Assembly: GCA_022701365.1 (NCBI GenBank)
Contig: JAKUHH010000026.1
Span: 1 to 64,000 of the forward strand
Source: Mycocentrospora acerina
Lineage: Eukaryota; Ascomycota; Dothideomycetes; Pleosporales
Reading direction: 5' to 3'
DNA length: 64,000 nt
Made by a program: the position numbers and the translations under genes. The notes beneath the pieces are model-generated. The model was not told the DNA's origin, did not search any database, and saw nothing but the letters and a program-made list of their open reading frames with translations. Of this stretch, positions 23,861-33,130 are shown one piece after another; position 1 is the stretch's first letter, and the number at the start of each line of letters is the position of its first letter.

Positions 23861-25510
23861 TTAAGTAGTATCTAGATTATCTTTTTTACACGTGCGTGAG
23901 TTGTGCCCAGTCTCTCTGCACCTGCTGCAACGTGCTAGAGCCTGGCGGCTGAGGCCTGCGTGCTCTCCTCCTTGACGCTCTTCACGAGTAATCTGCTGAG
24001 TAGCCTCTTGCTGAGCAATTATATCCTCTCCAGCACCTTTTGTTAATACTCCTTGCTTTTGTATACGCTTTTTCTTACGCTGCTTTCTCTTTGACGCTGC
24101 CTTATTAGCTCTCTCAAGGCTGGCAATCCGATCACGCATCAGCTCAGCAGAAAGCATCATCACCTCTGCTCCCTTCTTAAGCTGATTAATCGCTTTAATG
24201 ATTGAGGCAGGTGATGAGCTCTTGTGCTGCCGCACACGATTACGTATCAGCGTTGATTGAGCCTCAAGCTCACGTATGTTGCTCGGCGTACGAGCCTCCC
24301 AGAGAGCCTCTGTGACAGCAGCTGGAGTAGGCGTACGCAGCTGCACGTCTAGCTTTGACAGTACAACGTCTGGTTGGAGAGGCACAAGGCCTGCGCCTCG
24401 AAAGGCTGAGCAGATATTAGCTGACGTAAATGATCGATCAAACGCAGCCTTGAAGGCTGGCAGAAACTCAAGCTTCGTGATGTGGTTGATGTGGTGGCGG
24501 ATCAGGCTCTCAACCTCACGGCTGTACGCACGCTTCAACGGCGAGAAGCAGCCAACGTCAAGTAGCTGCAGCAGGTGAGATGAGTGAGGTGGCATACAGA
24601 GCGTGTAGATGTTGTTCTCCTTGCAAAGCTCTTGAAACTCAAGTGAGTGGTGGCTCTCGTGGCCATCAAGGACAAGCAGGCGACGTGTACCAACAACACG
24701 AGTCTTTGTATGAGCGTTAAAGTGCTTTAACCACTCAACTCCTAGCTCATTGTTCGTCCAGCCATTGTCACTGACTGCAATTGCCCAGTCGCGTGGGATC
24801 TCTGCCTCCTCGTACCAGGCAGACAGGTGATACCGGCCAGCAAAGATGAGGAACGGTGGGACTGTCCAGCCAGCAGCGTTGATTGCAGCAATCAACGTCA
24901 CCCACTTACGATTGCCTGGCTGGATAGCCTTTGGCCGGCCTCTCCTCTCTGACCCTGTTACGACAAGCTGAGTCGTAATCTTGCCCATCATAAAGCCAGC
25001 CTCGTCAAAGTTATAGACGTCCTCATTGCAGATGCTGTACTTCACTTTTGTCTGCTCTACAAGCTTAAACTATCTCTTAATTAACACAGGATCTTCACAT
25101 AGAGCTCTCTGTCTATCATACGCTCGATTAAAACGCGTCGTAAGACTGTCAGTACGCTTAACAAAGTTGCGCGGCCAGTGGACGCCAACCTGACCTCCGC
25201 TGCGGGTAGCTAGCAGCTTATCAGCCATATCACGGACAGCTGCGTACGTAGGCGCAAATCCACGCTGATCTAAGTTAAGTATATAGCTAACAATTACCTC
25301 CTCTTCTGCCTGGGTAAGCTTCTTTGAATTAGGCTAGCAATCATGCCGGAAAGGCTTGCCAGCGCGTCGGCCTCGTAGCGTCGTTCGAGGTACATTGAAC
25401 GTCTGAGCAGCAGCTCTCTCGCTTCGAATCTGATGTCTGTTAAGAGATGAGATAGTAAGCTGTACATCAGCTTCAGATGAGCGCATTAGAGATTGTTGAG
25501 GTTGAGGCAT
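23861..25510 (-). pseudogene. Fot1/pogo transposase with two premature stops
   Basis: Read through, the frame is 549 codons in one phase from the ATG at 25510. The order is an N-terminal psq-type helix-turn-helix (about 10-50), a Tc5/CENP-B-type DNA-binding region (about 60-130), and a DDE_1 catalytic domain with acidic residues visible in YNFDEAGF, VLDGHESHH and LLDVGCFSPLK. A C-terminal CCHC zinc knuckle reads CSRCRETGHNSRTC. In-frame TAG codons lie at 25334-25336 and 25070-25072. Comparison with the family suggests the first replaced CAG and the second TGG, both CpA-to-TpA changes on one strand or the other, as RIP produces. No frameshift is seen. A typical Pro in the third catalytic motif (usually LLQPLDV) is Leu, also a C-to-T change. 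Confidence 0.92.
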
Positions 25511-25522
25511 TGTCAATTCAAG

Positions 25523-25590
25523 TTTAAAGGTGATCAAAGTTGGTGGGGTGGACGCCTCGCTTGTATGGACGCCTCGCTTGTAAAACACGT
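25523..25590 (-). repeat. Right terminal inverted repeat of the Fot1/pogo element
   Basis: Exact inverted copy of 23740-23807. The transposase ATG lies 13 bases inside this repeat, so the repeat probably also holds its promoter. Confidence 0.95.
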
Positions 25591-27801
25591 TAGCCCAAAG
25601 AGAATTCATCGCATCTATTTGAAGAAACAGTGGCAGAGTCAGCTATAATCTCATCAATTCTTTGATAGTCGAACCTTACTTTAAGGAAATATCATCAGGC
25701 CTGCATGTAGTATTGGACAGGTCTGTGAGATGGTTTTGTTTCTAGGCTGTGACTAGAAAGACTCGCGTCTATGTGTTACGTTCCAGGCATAAATCTGACG
25801 CGACCTGCTCAACTAATCAGTAGGCATGACACAACAAGTGTACTCAACTGACAATCATCTCATGAAATGAATGACCAACACGAAAACTGGTGAATGTGAG
25901 CAGCAAACAAGCAAAGGAATTTTGCAAAAATTTTATATTCACACGTTTGAAACAGTTCGGTTCTCAACTCGATGCTACATGTTTTAAAACCTTAGTGGCA
26001 TTGACTGCGCAGTGGCTTGATCCAGTTTCCGGGCGGTCTTTGGGCCAAATGCGAGAGAAATATAGCATTCAGGGGATGGCTGCGAGTATTGCAGATAAAC
26101 AATCTCGCTTTCGATTTGTCGGACGTATCATCAATATCTAGAAAGGATGTGAATGCATTGAAACCATACACAAATTTAGGGATTTCTACATCAGCATCTT
26201 AAGCTTGGGGGACGGGAAAAATCGAGCAGAGTGAGCAAAGTAGACTCAAGTGCTGCACAACTCAAGTTTGGACGATGTAGAGCATGTTCTCGAGGAATCG
26301 GGATTCAAAATACCAGCGGTGTTTTCGTGCACGTCGCAAAGATCATGCAAGTGAATTCTTCATCTTCGCAAAGGATAAGTCGTTGGGTTTAGCCGTTAGG
26401 CATTGGGCGCTCAAGGATCTGTGGGTTATTGGCCGGCATAATAACTGTCGTGCAACTTTGAGCCAAAGCTCCTTTGAGCGATGGTTGTGCAGAAGCGGAA
26501 CGACCGAAATCTGATTATAAAGCGAATTCGTGGAAGAGGCGCAGTTCCATTGTCGTGCATTTTAGCGTTGGAATCACGCCGCTCCGACTTCAACTCTCCA
26601 CTCACAAAGCACGGCGTTGAAACGGCGTTATCGCCTAAAAACTTCAGAAACCTCACGTTTCGTCCGAGCTCAAATCGAGGTACACGCAGCAAGACCGGAT
26701 CCTCGGATCGAGGCCATCACAAGCGATGTCTCGGACACTTGGCGTAGAGTAGAGTCAAGGGGCTAGTAGTTAGCCCTGCAATCAGAACGTTCCTCGTCAT
26801 CTTAGGACTGCTTGACTTTGGCCAAAAACGGAAACTTGATAGTTCGGCTGCAGGACAGGATCTTCTGCCGCTCCGAATAGCTGAACGCTTACAATCATAA
26901 AGGTGTCGCGACAGCTCGTGCGTTGATAATTTGATGACCAGCACCTAAAATATTGGTAAGATCCGGTACAGGGAAGATACATGGCATAAGTTGCAAAAAG
27001 TTCGGCGGTTCCGTCAAGAGTAACATCCAGCGAAACTTAATTGTCCTTTTTAATGGCTAGCCAATCAGCGAACTCATCGGAAGAACTAATGTTGGTACTG
27101 TAGGGTTCGGAGATTTGTACGAAAAACGACTAGCACGCCCACTTGGACTACGGAACGCATGGGAGTTTTCCTTGGGATGGCTTCAACACGCTGTTGTTCA
27201 TACTGCTGCCCGACACAGAAGAGTGACGTCTTCCAAGTCATCTGCCTGGACGTCTCTTCCATGCAATTTCGAATTCTAGAATTTCCGTGCGAGCAGGAAA
27301 CGTCATCCCGTTCTGGCATCTAGTGAGACATTTCTATGGAGACATGCAGACGAAACCTTAACTGCCTGCGATATTCGGCCATGCATCAAACAAATAATAA
27401 AATACTTCTGCCGAAATCACCAATGACAAGGATTAGACAACCTTGCATAACGTCCGGTTTCGATGTAGAACGGTTAGAGTTCGGTCTGCCAGCCAACTGC
27501 CACACAGTACGGATCGGTCCGATGCACCGTTGGATCCCTGTCACTAAACAAGTCGCTAGGCATTTGACAGGACTTACGTATCTTGGCAGTCTTAAGGAAA
27601 TGACCAAAGGGCTGTTCCAGATGTTTAGAGACCGGATTGCGAATCCGTTCCTGCAGGTGATGACCGCACGCATGGGAAATCGATCACCGCTAATGATATC
27701 AAAGAAACGGTATATAAGCCGGTCTTGGGATTTACACAATGTTTTCTTAACCCAAACTAATCTACTCATTCAATCGCTTCCAGCCAAGTCACTCTTTCGT
27801 C
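25591..27801. other. Intergenic, no supported gene
   Basis: About 2.2 kb between the transposon and the FMN enzyme gene. Open frames of up to 174 codons exist (such as 27336-27860 on the plus strand), but these overlap the start of a real gene and carry no domain. A few residues near 26280-26345 recall a zinc-cluster motif; this was rejected. Confidence 0.5.
27711..27717 (+). promoter_or_regulatory. TATA box of the FMN oxidase-like gene
   Basis: TATATAA about 90 bases upstream of the ATG at 27802, followed by a pyrimidine-rich stretch just before the start. Good match in sequence and distance; use is inferred. Confidence 0.5.
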
Positions 27802-28953
27802 ATGCGCTTCTCCGTCCTCGCATTCGCTACCGTAGCTCTCGCAGCCCGTCCGTTTCTTGAAGAGCCAGACACGGGCATCGATGATGTACTAGGCGATACT
27901 GCCGCGGGCACACTTCCGCCTCTGACGTCTATCGTCGGTCTTCCAGATTTCGAATGGGCTGCTCGCCGCTATATGAATGCCTCCGCGTACGCATACTACC
28001 GCAACGGCGCGGCAGGCGAGTGGTCATACCGTAACAACATGGAAGTGTTCCAACGTTTCCCCCTCCGTCCTCGCGTTCTCAAAGACATCACCAACATTGA
28101 GTCCTCGCTTCCCACCACCATTTTGGGTTACAAAACATCTGCGCCATTCTTCATTTCGCCTTGCGCTCGTGGCGGAAACGCGAACCCAGATGGCGAGCTT
28201 GGTCTTGCCAGAGGTGCCAGTGCGGGTGATATCCTGTACATGCCTTCCCTCTTCTCTTCGAAGCCCATGGCCGATATCTATGCTGCCGCCAGCAACCGCT
28301 CGGCACCCTTCTTCCAACAGGTTTACCTCACCGGTGACATTAATGCGACCCAAGCACTGTTTCGCCGTATTGAAGCAGTAGGATCTAAAGCCATCATTTT
28401 GACTGTTGACTCTCCTGGTGACGGTGTCAGGCACCGTGCTGCACGTTATGGCGCCGGCTCTGCCGATTCGGAATTGAGCTTGCTCACCTGGGACTTGTTC
28501 CATCAGCTCGGAAATTTGACCACTCTCCCAATCATTCCCAAGGGTATCCAGACTGTTGAGGATGCGCGTGAGGCAGTCAACAACGGTGCCAAAGCTATCT
28601 TTTTGTCCAACCACGGAGGACGCCAGCTCGACCAGTCTCCCTCATCACTCGAGGTTGCGCTTGAGATCCACAACAAGGACCCCGAGATCTTCTCTCAGAT
28701 CGAGGTGTACGCCGATGGTGGTGTCCGCTACGGCACTGACATTTTGAAGCTTCTTTCTCTTGGCGTAAAAGCTGTCGGTGTTGGACGCCCATTCATGTAT
28801 GCAAACGCCTATGGCAGCGCGGGTGTGGAGAAGGTCATCGATATTCTTAAGTACGAGCTCATCAACGATGCGGCGAACTTGGGTGTAAACGACTTGAAGA
28901 AGATTGGTCCTCAGTACGTCAACTGGGCTGCCACAAACGTGTGGTCACAGTAG
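27802..28953 (+). CDS. Secreted FMN-dependent alpha-hydroxyacid oxidase/dehydrogenase
   Basis: Member of the FMN-dependent alpha-hydroxyacid dehydrogenase family (lactate oxidase, lactate monooxygenase, glycolate oxidase), which oxidises L-2-hydroxyacids to 2-oxoacids. Single exon, 383 residues. The active-site motif SNHGGRQLD with the proton-abstracting His is intact, as are the FMN-phosphate-binding DGGVRYGTDILK and the GRPF motif. The N-terminal YYRNGAAGEWS region matches the family's conserved YYxxGAxxE. Residues 1-15 form a plausible signal peptide ending ALAA, which is unusual: most relatives are cytosolic, peroxisomal or mitochondrial. There is no cytochrome b5 domain, so it is not flavocytochrome b2. 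A secreted form could produce hydrogen peroxide outside the cell (inference). A TATA box lies about 90 bases upstream. Substrate cannot be assigned. Confidence 0.92.
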   Translation: MRFSVLAFATVALAARPFLEEPDTGIDDVLGDTAAGTLPPLTSIVGLPDFEWAARRYMNASAYAYYRNGAAGEWSYRNNMEVFQRFPLRPRVLKDITNIESSLPTTILGYKTSAPFFISPCARGGNANPDGELGLARGASAGDILYMPSLFSSKPMADIYAAASNRSAPFFQQVYLTGDINATQALFRRIEAVGSKAIILTVDSPGDGVRHRAARYGAGSADSELSLLTWDLFHQLGNLTTLPIIPKGIQTVEDAREAVNNGAKAIFLSNHGGRQLDQSPSSLEVALEIHNKDPEIFSQIEVYADGGVRYGTDILKLLSLGVKAVGVGRPFMYANAYGSAGVEKVIDILKYELINDAANLGVNDLKKIGPQYVNWAATNVWSQ

Positions 28954-29830
28954 AGGCCTAATCTAGAGATGGGATGGAGGTAGTTTGTGTTTAAAAACAA
29001 ATGTCAATCGGCGTATTGTTAAAAATATTGTAAATCGTTAAAGAATGTTATTATAAGTTATTTTCAGTTTTAGATCTTGTTCATCCGCAACAACTGATTA
29101 CTTGATGACAGCCGAAGTAACTAAAGTATTGAGATATGTGCCAAAGAAAATATGTTGTCAAAAATGAATTAAATTTGCTTCTACAACAAGTGTAGGTTTG
29201 ACTTTAATGATCGACTTAATAGCCCATGTAGATGACATGACTTTACATCGTCGCTCTCTCCGAAAAGGCTCTCACTGATGTGGTAGCAAACACTGTGACC
29301 ACTCAATCTATATAGGGCCATGCGGAAGTATAGTAGATTGATCAAACCTGGGCGGCTAGTAGTCTCCAAAAAGAACTCTATTCAACCGAATTCTGCTACG
29401 CATAGTCTTAGAAGATCCATGGATTTAAATAGGCTCTAAAGGTTTTGGCACATGAAAACTTCAATCTAGCTTGCATTTGCTGTTGCTCGAGAGAAAAGAG
29501 CCTCAAGTCTGCGAACTCACCACATTTGCAGCACCCTCTCATGTTTATGAAATTGTACTTCTCAAATGTGCTTGGCTCACCTTGAACACCGAAGGAGCTA
29601 TTCTCTCGTATCGTCATCTCGGCCTACTTTCATCTAGCCAAATACCACAGTATTAAACCACGGGATATCTCTACTAGTTCGGCAAGCGGATTAAAGTCTT
29701 CAACTTGAAGTTTTAACCTAGTATTCGACCAAGGGAGAATGATTGACATTATGAGTTTTCATTTCCTCGAATCTCTGTTCTTGTCTCGCGCGTTGCATAG
29801 GGCTATTCAGCACGGCGAACGATTAAAGGT

Positions 29831-30073
29831 TGTTGTCGCGGAGCAGTCAAGCCTACCAGGCCAGCTCACGAGCTACCCTCACAAGCCACGCTCATAAGCT
29901 ACACACGATGAGCTGCTCTATGGCCAATTTCTCATGCAGATAATTGTGGTGGTGCTATACCACAGCTGTACTGAGTAACATAGCCTTGCACTCCACTATC
30001 GGAGCTACATTTAGTCCGCAGCTCCACTACAGGAGTATCCAACTTACTCCGTAACTCTTCTACAGAGAAGACA
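29831..30073 (+). repeat. LTR-like or small transposon remnant
   Basis: A 243-base segment starting TGTTGTCGCGG and ending AAGACA, flanked on both sides by AGGT, as a 4-base target duplication might be. It is GC-richer than its surroundings. Inside are three near-identical 12-mers at 29865-29902 (CTCACGAGCTAC and variants differing by C/T or G/A) and two related 18-mers near 29990-30050. The TG...CA ends and flanks could be chance. A TATA-like TTTATATAAATC lies just beyond the proposed end, so the true element may be longer. Confidence 0.35.
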
Positions 30074-31499
30074 AGGTATCGCGCTTAGTAAGCTTTTCTT
30101 ATTTATATAAATCAGCGCTGCATATACTTGAAAATCCATAGTTATTCGTACATTAGAGCACCTAAATTGTTGTTTTCCAGCTTGTTTTCGCCCACAGTTG
30201 TACACACTTTGGTATGAGAATGTGTTTAAACATTGCTAATCAGTGTACCCACTAAGGACAACGAATTAAAAAAAATCACCCAATCAATGCAGCAGCTGTT
30301 TCGCATAAATGCCATGAAGTCGCAATTTCCTTGATTGCGCTGGGCCAAGCATCATGCTTGCCGACGTTGTGAAACACTCATATATCCTGAGACGATAAGA
30401 AGGAATAGAAACAAAGATAAAGTACATATACGTAGATCCATCATCTCTTCTTGTGCATTGACGTTTCATCGTCGGCGGATCACATGCGCTCAGTCACACA
30501 TCAGTCCACTGTTGTGTTTTCCACTGCGCGTGAAACAGCAATAGAAGGAGGCCTGCTCACTTACTACTCACGCCGCGTTTCTTAAGTCCGACCAAATCAT
30601 TTTCTTCGTTTCAAGCCCCTATATGCCTGTCAGCGGAGGACAGTGGTCTTCTCCACCGAATGAATCGATGGGGGACTTTAAACAAGTAGCGAGAGGTGGA
30701 TTGATATCTACAGCGGGGACGAATAACACTCTCGTAAGTATGGAACTCAGCCAGTGGTCAATATGGGAAAACCAAATGATTCTATTGCAGATATTTCTCA
30801 AAGGGAGGTTGTCATTGTTGATGAAGATGCTGAGCGTCGGATGAGATAATCACATCCATCATTTTTTTGCACAATGGAAAGGTGAGAGTGCCAAGTCTTG
30901 GAAGTAGCAGTTAAACGATGATACAGATGTGTGTTTGTTGGTCTTTTGAAAGTACTAACAGAGCAACGGCATCTTCAAAATTCTCCACACTCAGTCAGGT
31001 TAAGGGCTTGCACATGTGTTGGAGAAAGATTCAAGCAACTCATGTACAATCTTGGAACTATACAGTTTGAGTGGTGGCTGCTTGTCGTACAGACCCACAG
31101 GACTCACAAGGGGGCGTGTACCAAGATTCTCGAGCATCGCAACAAAGTGACTTCAAGCTATATTAATATAGTGTCTTTTCACAAAATGTTATATTGAGCA
31201 TTGTTTGTCGTGATTTGACTCACTTGTTAAAAGGCTACTAAACATTCTACGTGAGTACACTATTAGTTTCTCTCTCCAGTTTTTCTTCCACGAAAAAAAA
31301 TCTCTCAGTTCCACGGGTTCAAGAAAACATGCAACTCCCTACAGGAAAAATCTTGGACGGTGCAAAGTCTTGCCTAACGCGACTAGGTGCTACACTCAAT
31401 ACCAATCGTCCCACGTCCTACGCCAATGTTTACTACCAAAGCTAAAAGGCTATCGTCTATACTGCTTTAATTTAATCCTTGCCGGAGAATATTTCGACA

Positions 31500-31890
31500 T
31501 CACTCTCTCGAAGCTTCAGAGTCCACTGCATGGAGCCAGCATCAAAGATGTTGAGCCCGTCTGACCTACACTCCTCGCGAAAGCAATAGAGGACGGGGAC
31601 GTTAGGATTTTTTTACGTACATCACAGTCACAGTCTCGAAGCCTAATCGTGGTGTTCGCAACGCCACCGAGGATGAAGTGGAGAAATTCTGCGATGACGA
31701 TGAGATAGATGTGAAGGAAATATTCGAGTGTTTTGACGATAAAGGGAGACTTTGGAGATTTCTCTGGATACATATGAACAAGATCTTGGGGTGGGAGACA
31801 AGGTGGGCAAGAAGCTGCTTAAAGCGTGTGAAGATGTAATAATGACAGATACGAAACTAGCTTTGAACCATGTGTCACTTCTTGCAGGTA
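31500..31890. pseudogene. Coding-like stretch, possibly a decayed or unrecognised gene
   Basis: Protein-like sequence appears in more than one frame without forming a gene. On the plus strand an acidic frame (DEVEKFCDDDEIDVKEIF, from about 31672) runs out of phase with a second frame downstream (LDTYEQDLGVGDKVGKKLL, about 31764-31822), which ends at a GTATGC donor-like site. On the minus strand a 54-base GT-AG intron candidate (about 31560-31613, donor GTACGT, branch CTAAC) would join two open stretches ending in SDVEIFSGKD. The strand cannot be decided by eye. Confidence 0.3.
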
Positions 31891-32514
31891 TGCCATATGA
31901 TTGATAGATGTACCATTCCTTGGGCGCCAAAGTACACTTGGGGACAAAATGTTGAACATCGGCATTTCTCATACTGTAGGGCATCTGTTCCTTCTTTTGT
32001 AACCTCACAAGATTGAGTTTGACTTGTTCTCAAAACTCGATTTCTCCAAGCGATGCACATGGCTAGTGAAAACGGCTATGAGAAACGCAAGCAACGACCA
32101 CATATCAATTTAAGATGAGTGGACAGCATGATTTAACAACAAGAGGCCAAAGTATAGTTTTCGCTAGAAAACACTGCATAAATTTTTTTAATGGCGCAAC
32201 GAATTCCGAGGTAGTGTGTGCGTGCTACAATTACATCATCCACCATATCTAGCATACCATTCCAACCCATCTATTTCTGCATTTCGAAGCGATTCAGGAC
32301 CAGGAACTTGTTAGTTCTCCTTGGGTGCAAAAAAAACCCCCCCACCCATGTAGGTGGCAAAACCCTTGTCTTATTGATAAAAGCCATGGACATTGTCTTA
32401 GCAATCTCTCTGCTTGTCATTCTTTCCACACGAGAAGGGGGATAGATGTCCGCGCCGGGAAACATGCAATAGTGGAAGGAAGGACGTTGATTTTGAGCTT
32501 TAAATCATTCTTGC

Positions 32515-32562
32515 AAAAAGAAAAAAAGAAAAAAAGAAAAAAAGAAAAAAAGAAAAAAAAAG
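32515..32562 (+). repeat. GAAAAAAA microsatellite
   Basis: Purine-only tract in which G recurs every 8 bases (32520, 32528, 32536, 32544, 32552). A G-rich tract with several runs of three or more G follows at about 32594-32617. Confidence 0.9.
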
Positions 32563-33130
32563 GACAGATGTGAAGTAATTGCGATTAGAAAAGGCGGGAG
32601 GGGGGGTAGGGGGGTATCTAAACAACAAAGCTCGTCGTTGCATTTCCATCACGGGTTAATTTCACAGCAACTTAGCACAGCCACTACTACACTGTGAAGT
32701 AGATTAGGAGTAGCTTCTGCTCCTAATTTAGACGACAATGGAGTCAGCTCGGTCACATATACTACCACGCCTTGTTTGAAAGATTAAGGAAAGAATACAA
32801 GTCATATCAAAACGATGAATTACTTCTCCAACCCCCTCAGATCTGTTACCATCTCAAGGGCTAAACACAGACATAAAGACTACTAAACTACTATAATACA
32901 CATGCACATGCCTCTCTCTATGCATCTTAAACCCTTCGCTTTTTCAAACCCCGACATGCAAATTCATTCCGATTCCAAATTCCAATTCCGAATTACACTC
33001 CCTTGATCTATTTACTTCGTTCACCATCAAACAGTTTGTTACTATCCTTATTTCCGAGGGAACTCGAACCAGAGTTGTGGCTCAAGACGACACTCAAAGG
33101 CATGCCAACGCGACCAGCGAGTAGCAAACC

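Larger units (their letters stand above)
23740..25590 (-). mobile_element. Fot1/pogo-type DNA transposon, inactivated
   Basis: A complete 1851-base element bounded by perfect 68-base terminal inverted repeats and a TA duplication (23738-23739 and 25591-25592), the target-site signature of the Tc1/mariner superfamily. It carries one transposase frame on the minus strand with a pogo/Fot1 DDE domain. Size and structure resemble Fot1-type elements of Pleosporales, such as Molly of Parastagonospora nodorum, but identity was not tested. Two in-frame TAG codons make the transposase non-functional. Since the ends are perfect, the copy may still be mobilised in trans by an active relative, which is inference. 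Confidence 0.95.
28954..33130. other. Long AT-rich intergenic region with remnants
   Basis: About 4.2 kb between the FMN enzyme gene and the 3' end of NUP145. It contains an LTR-like segment (29831-30073), a short reading frame resembling a transporter N-terminus (30763-30849), a coding-like but interrupted stretch (31500-31890), a GAAAAAAA microsatellite (32515-32562) and a G-rich tract (about 32594-32617). No complete gene could be built. Confidence 0.5.

Noticed and set aside
26275..26350. Possible Zn2Cys6 zinc-cluster remnant (CRACS, then CFRARRK in another frame)
   Set aside because: Cysteine spacing does not fit the six-Cys pattern, a frame change is needed, and nothing downstream resembles a fungal transcription factor.
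27336..27860. 174-codon plus-strand frame before the FMN enzyme gene
   Set aside because: It overlaps the TATA box and the true start, has no domain, and an antisense frame covers the same region.
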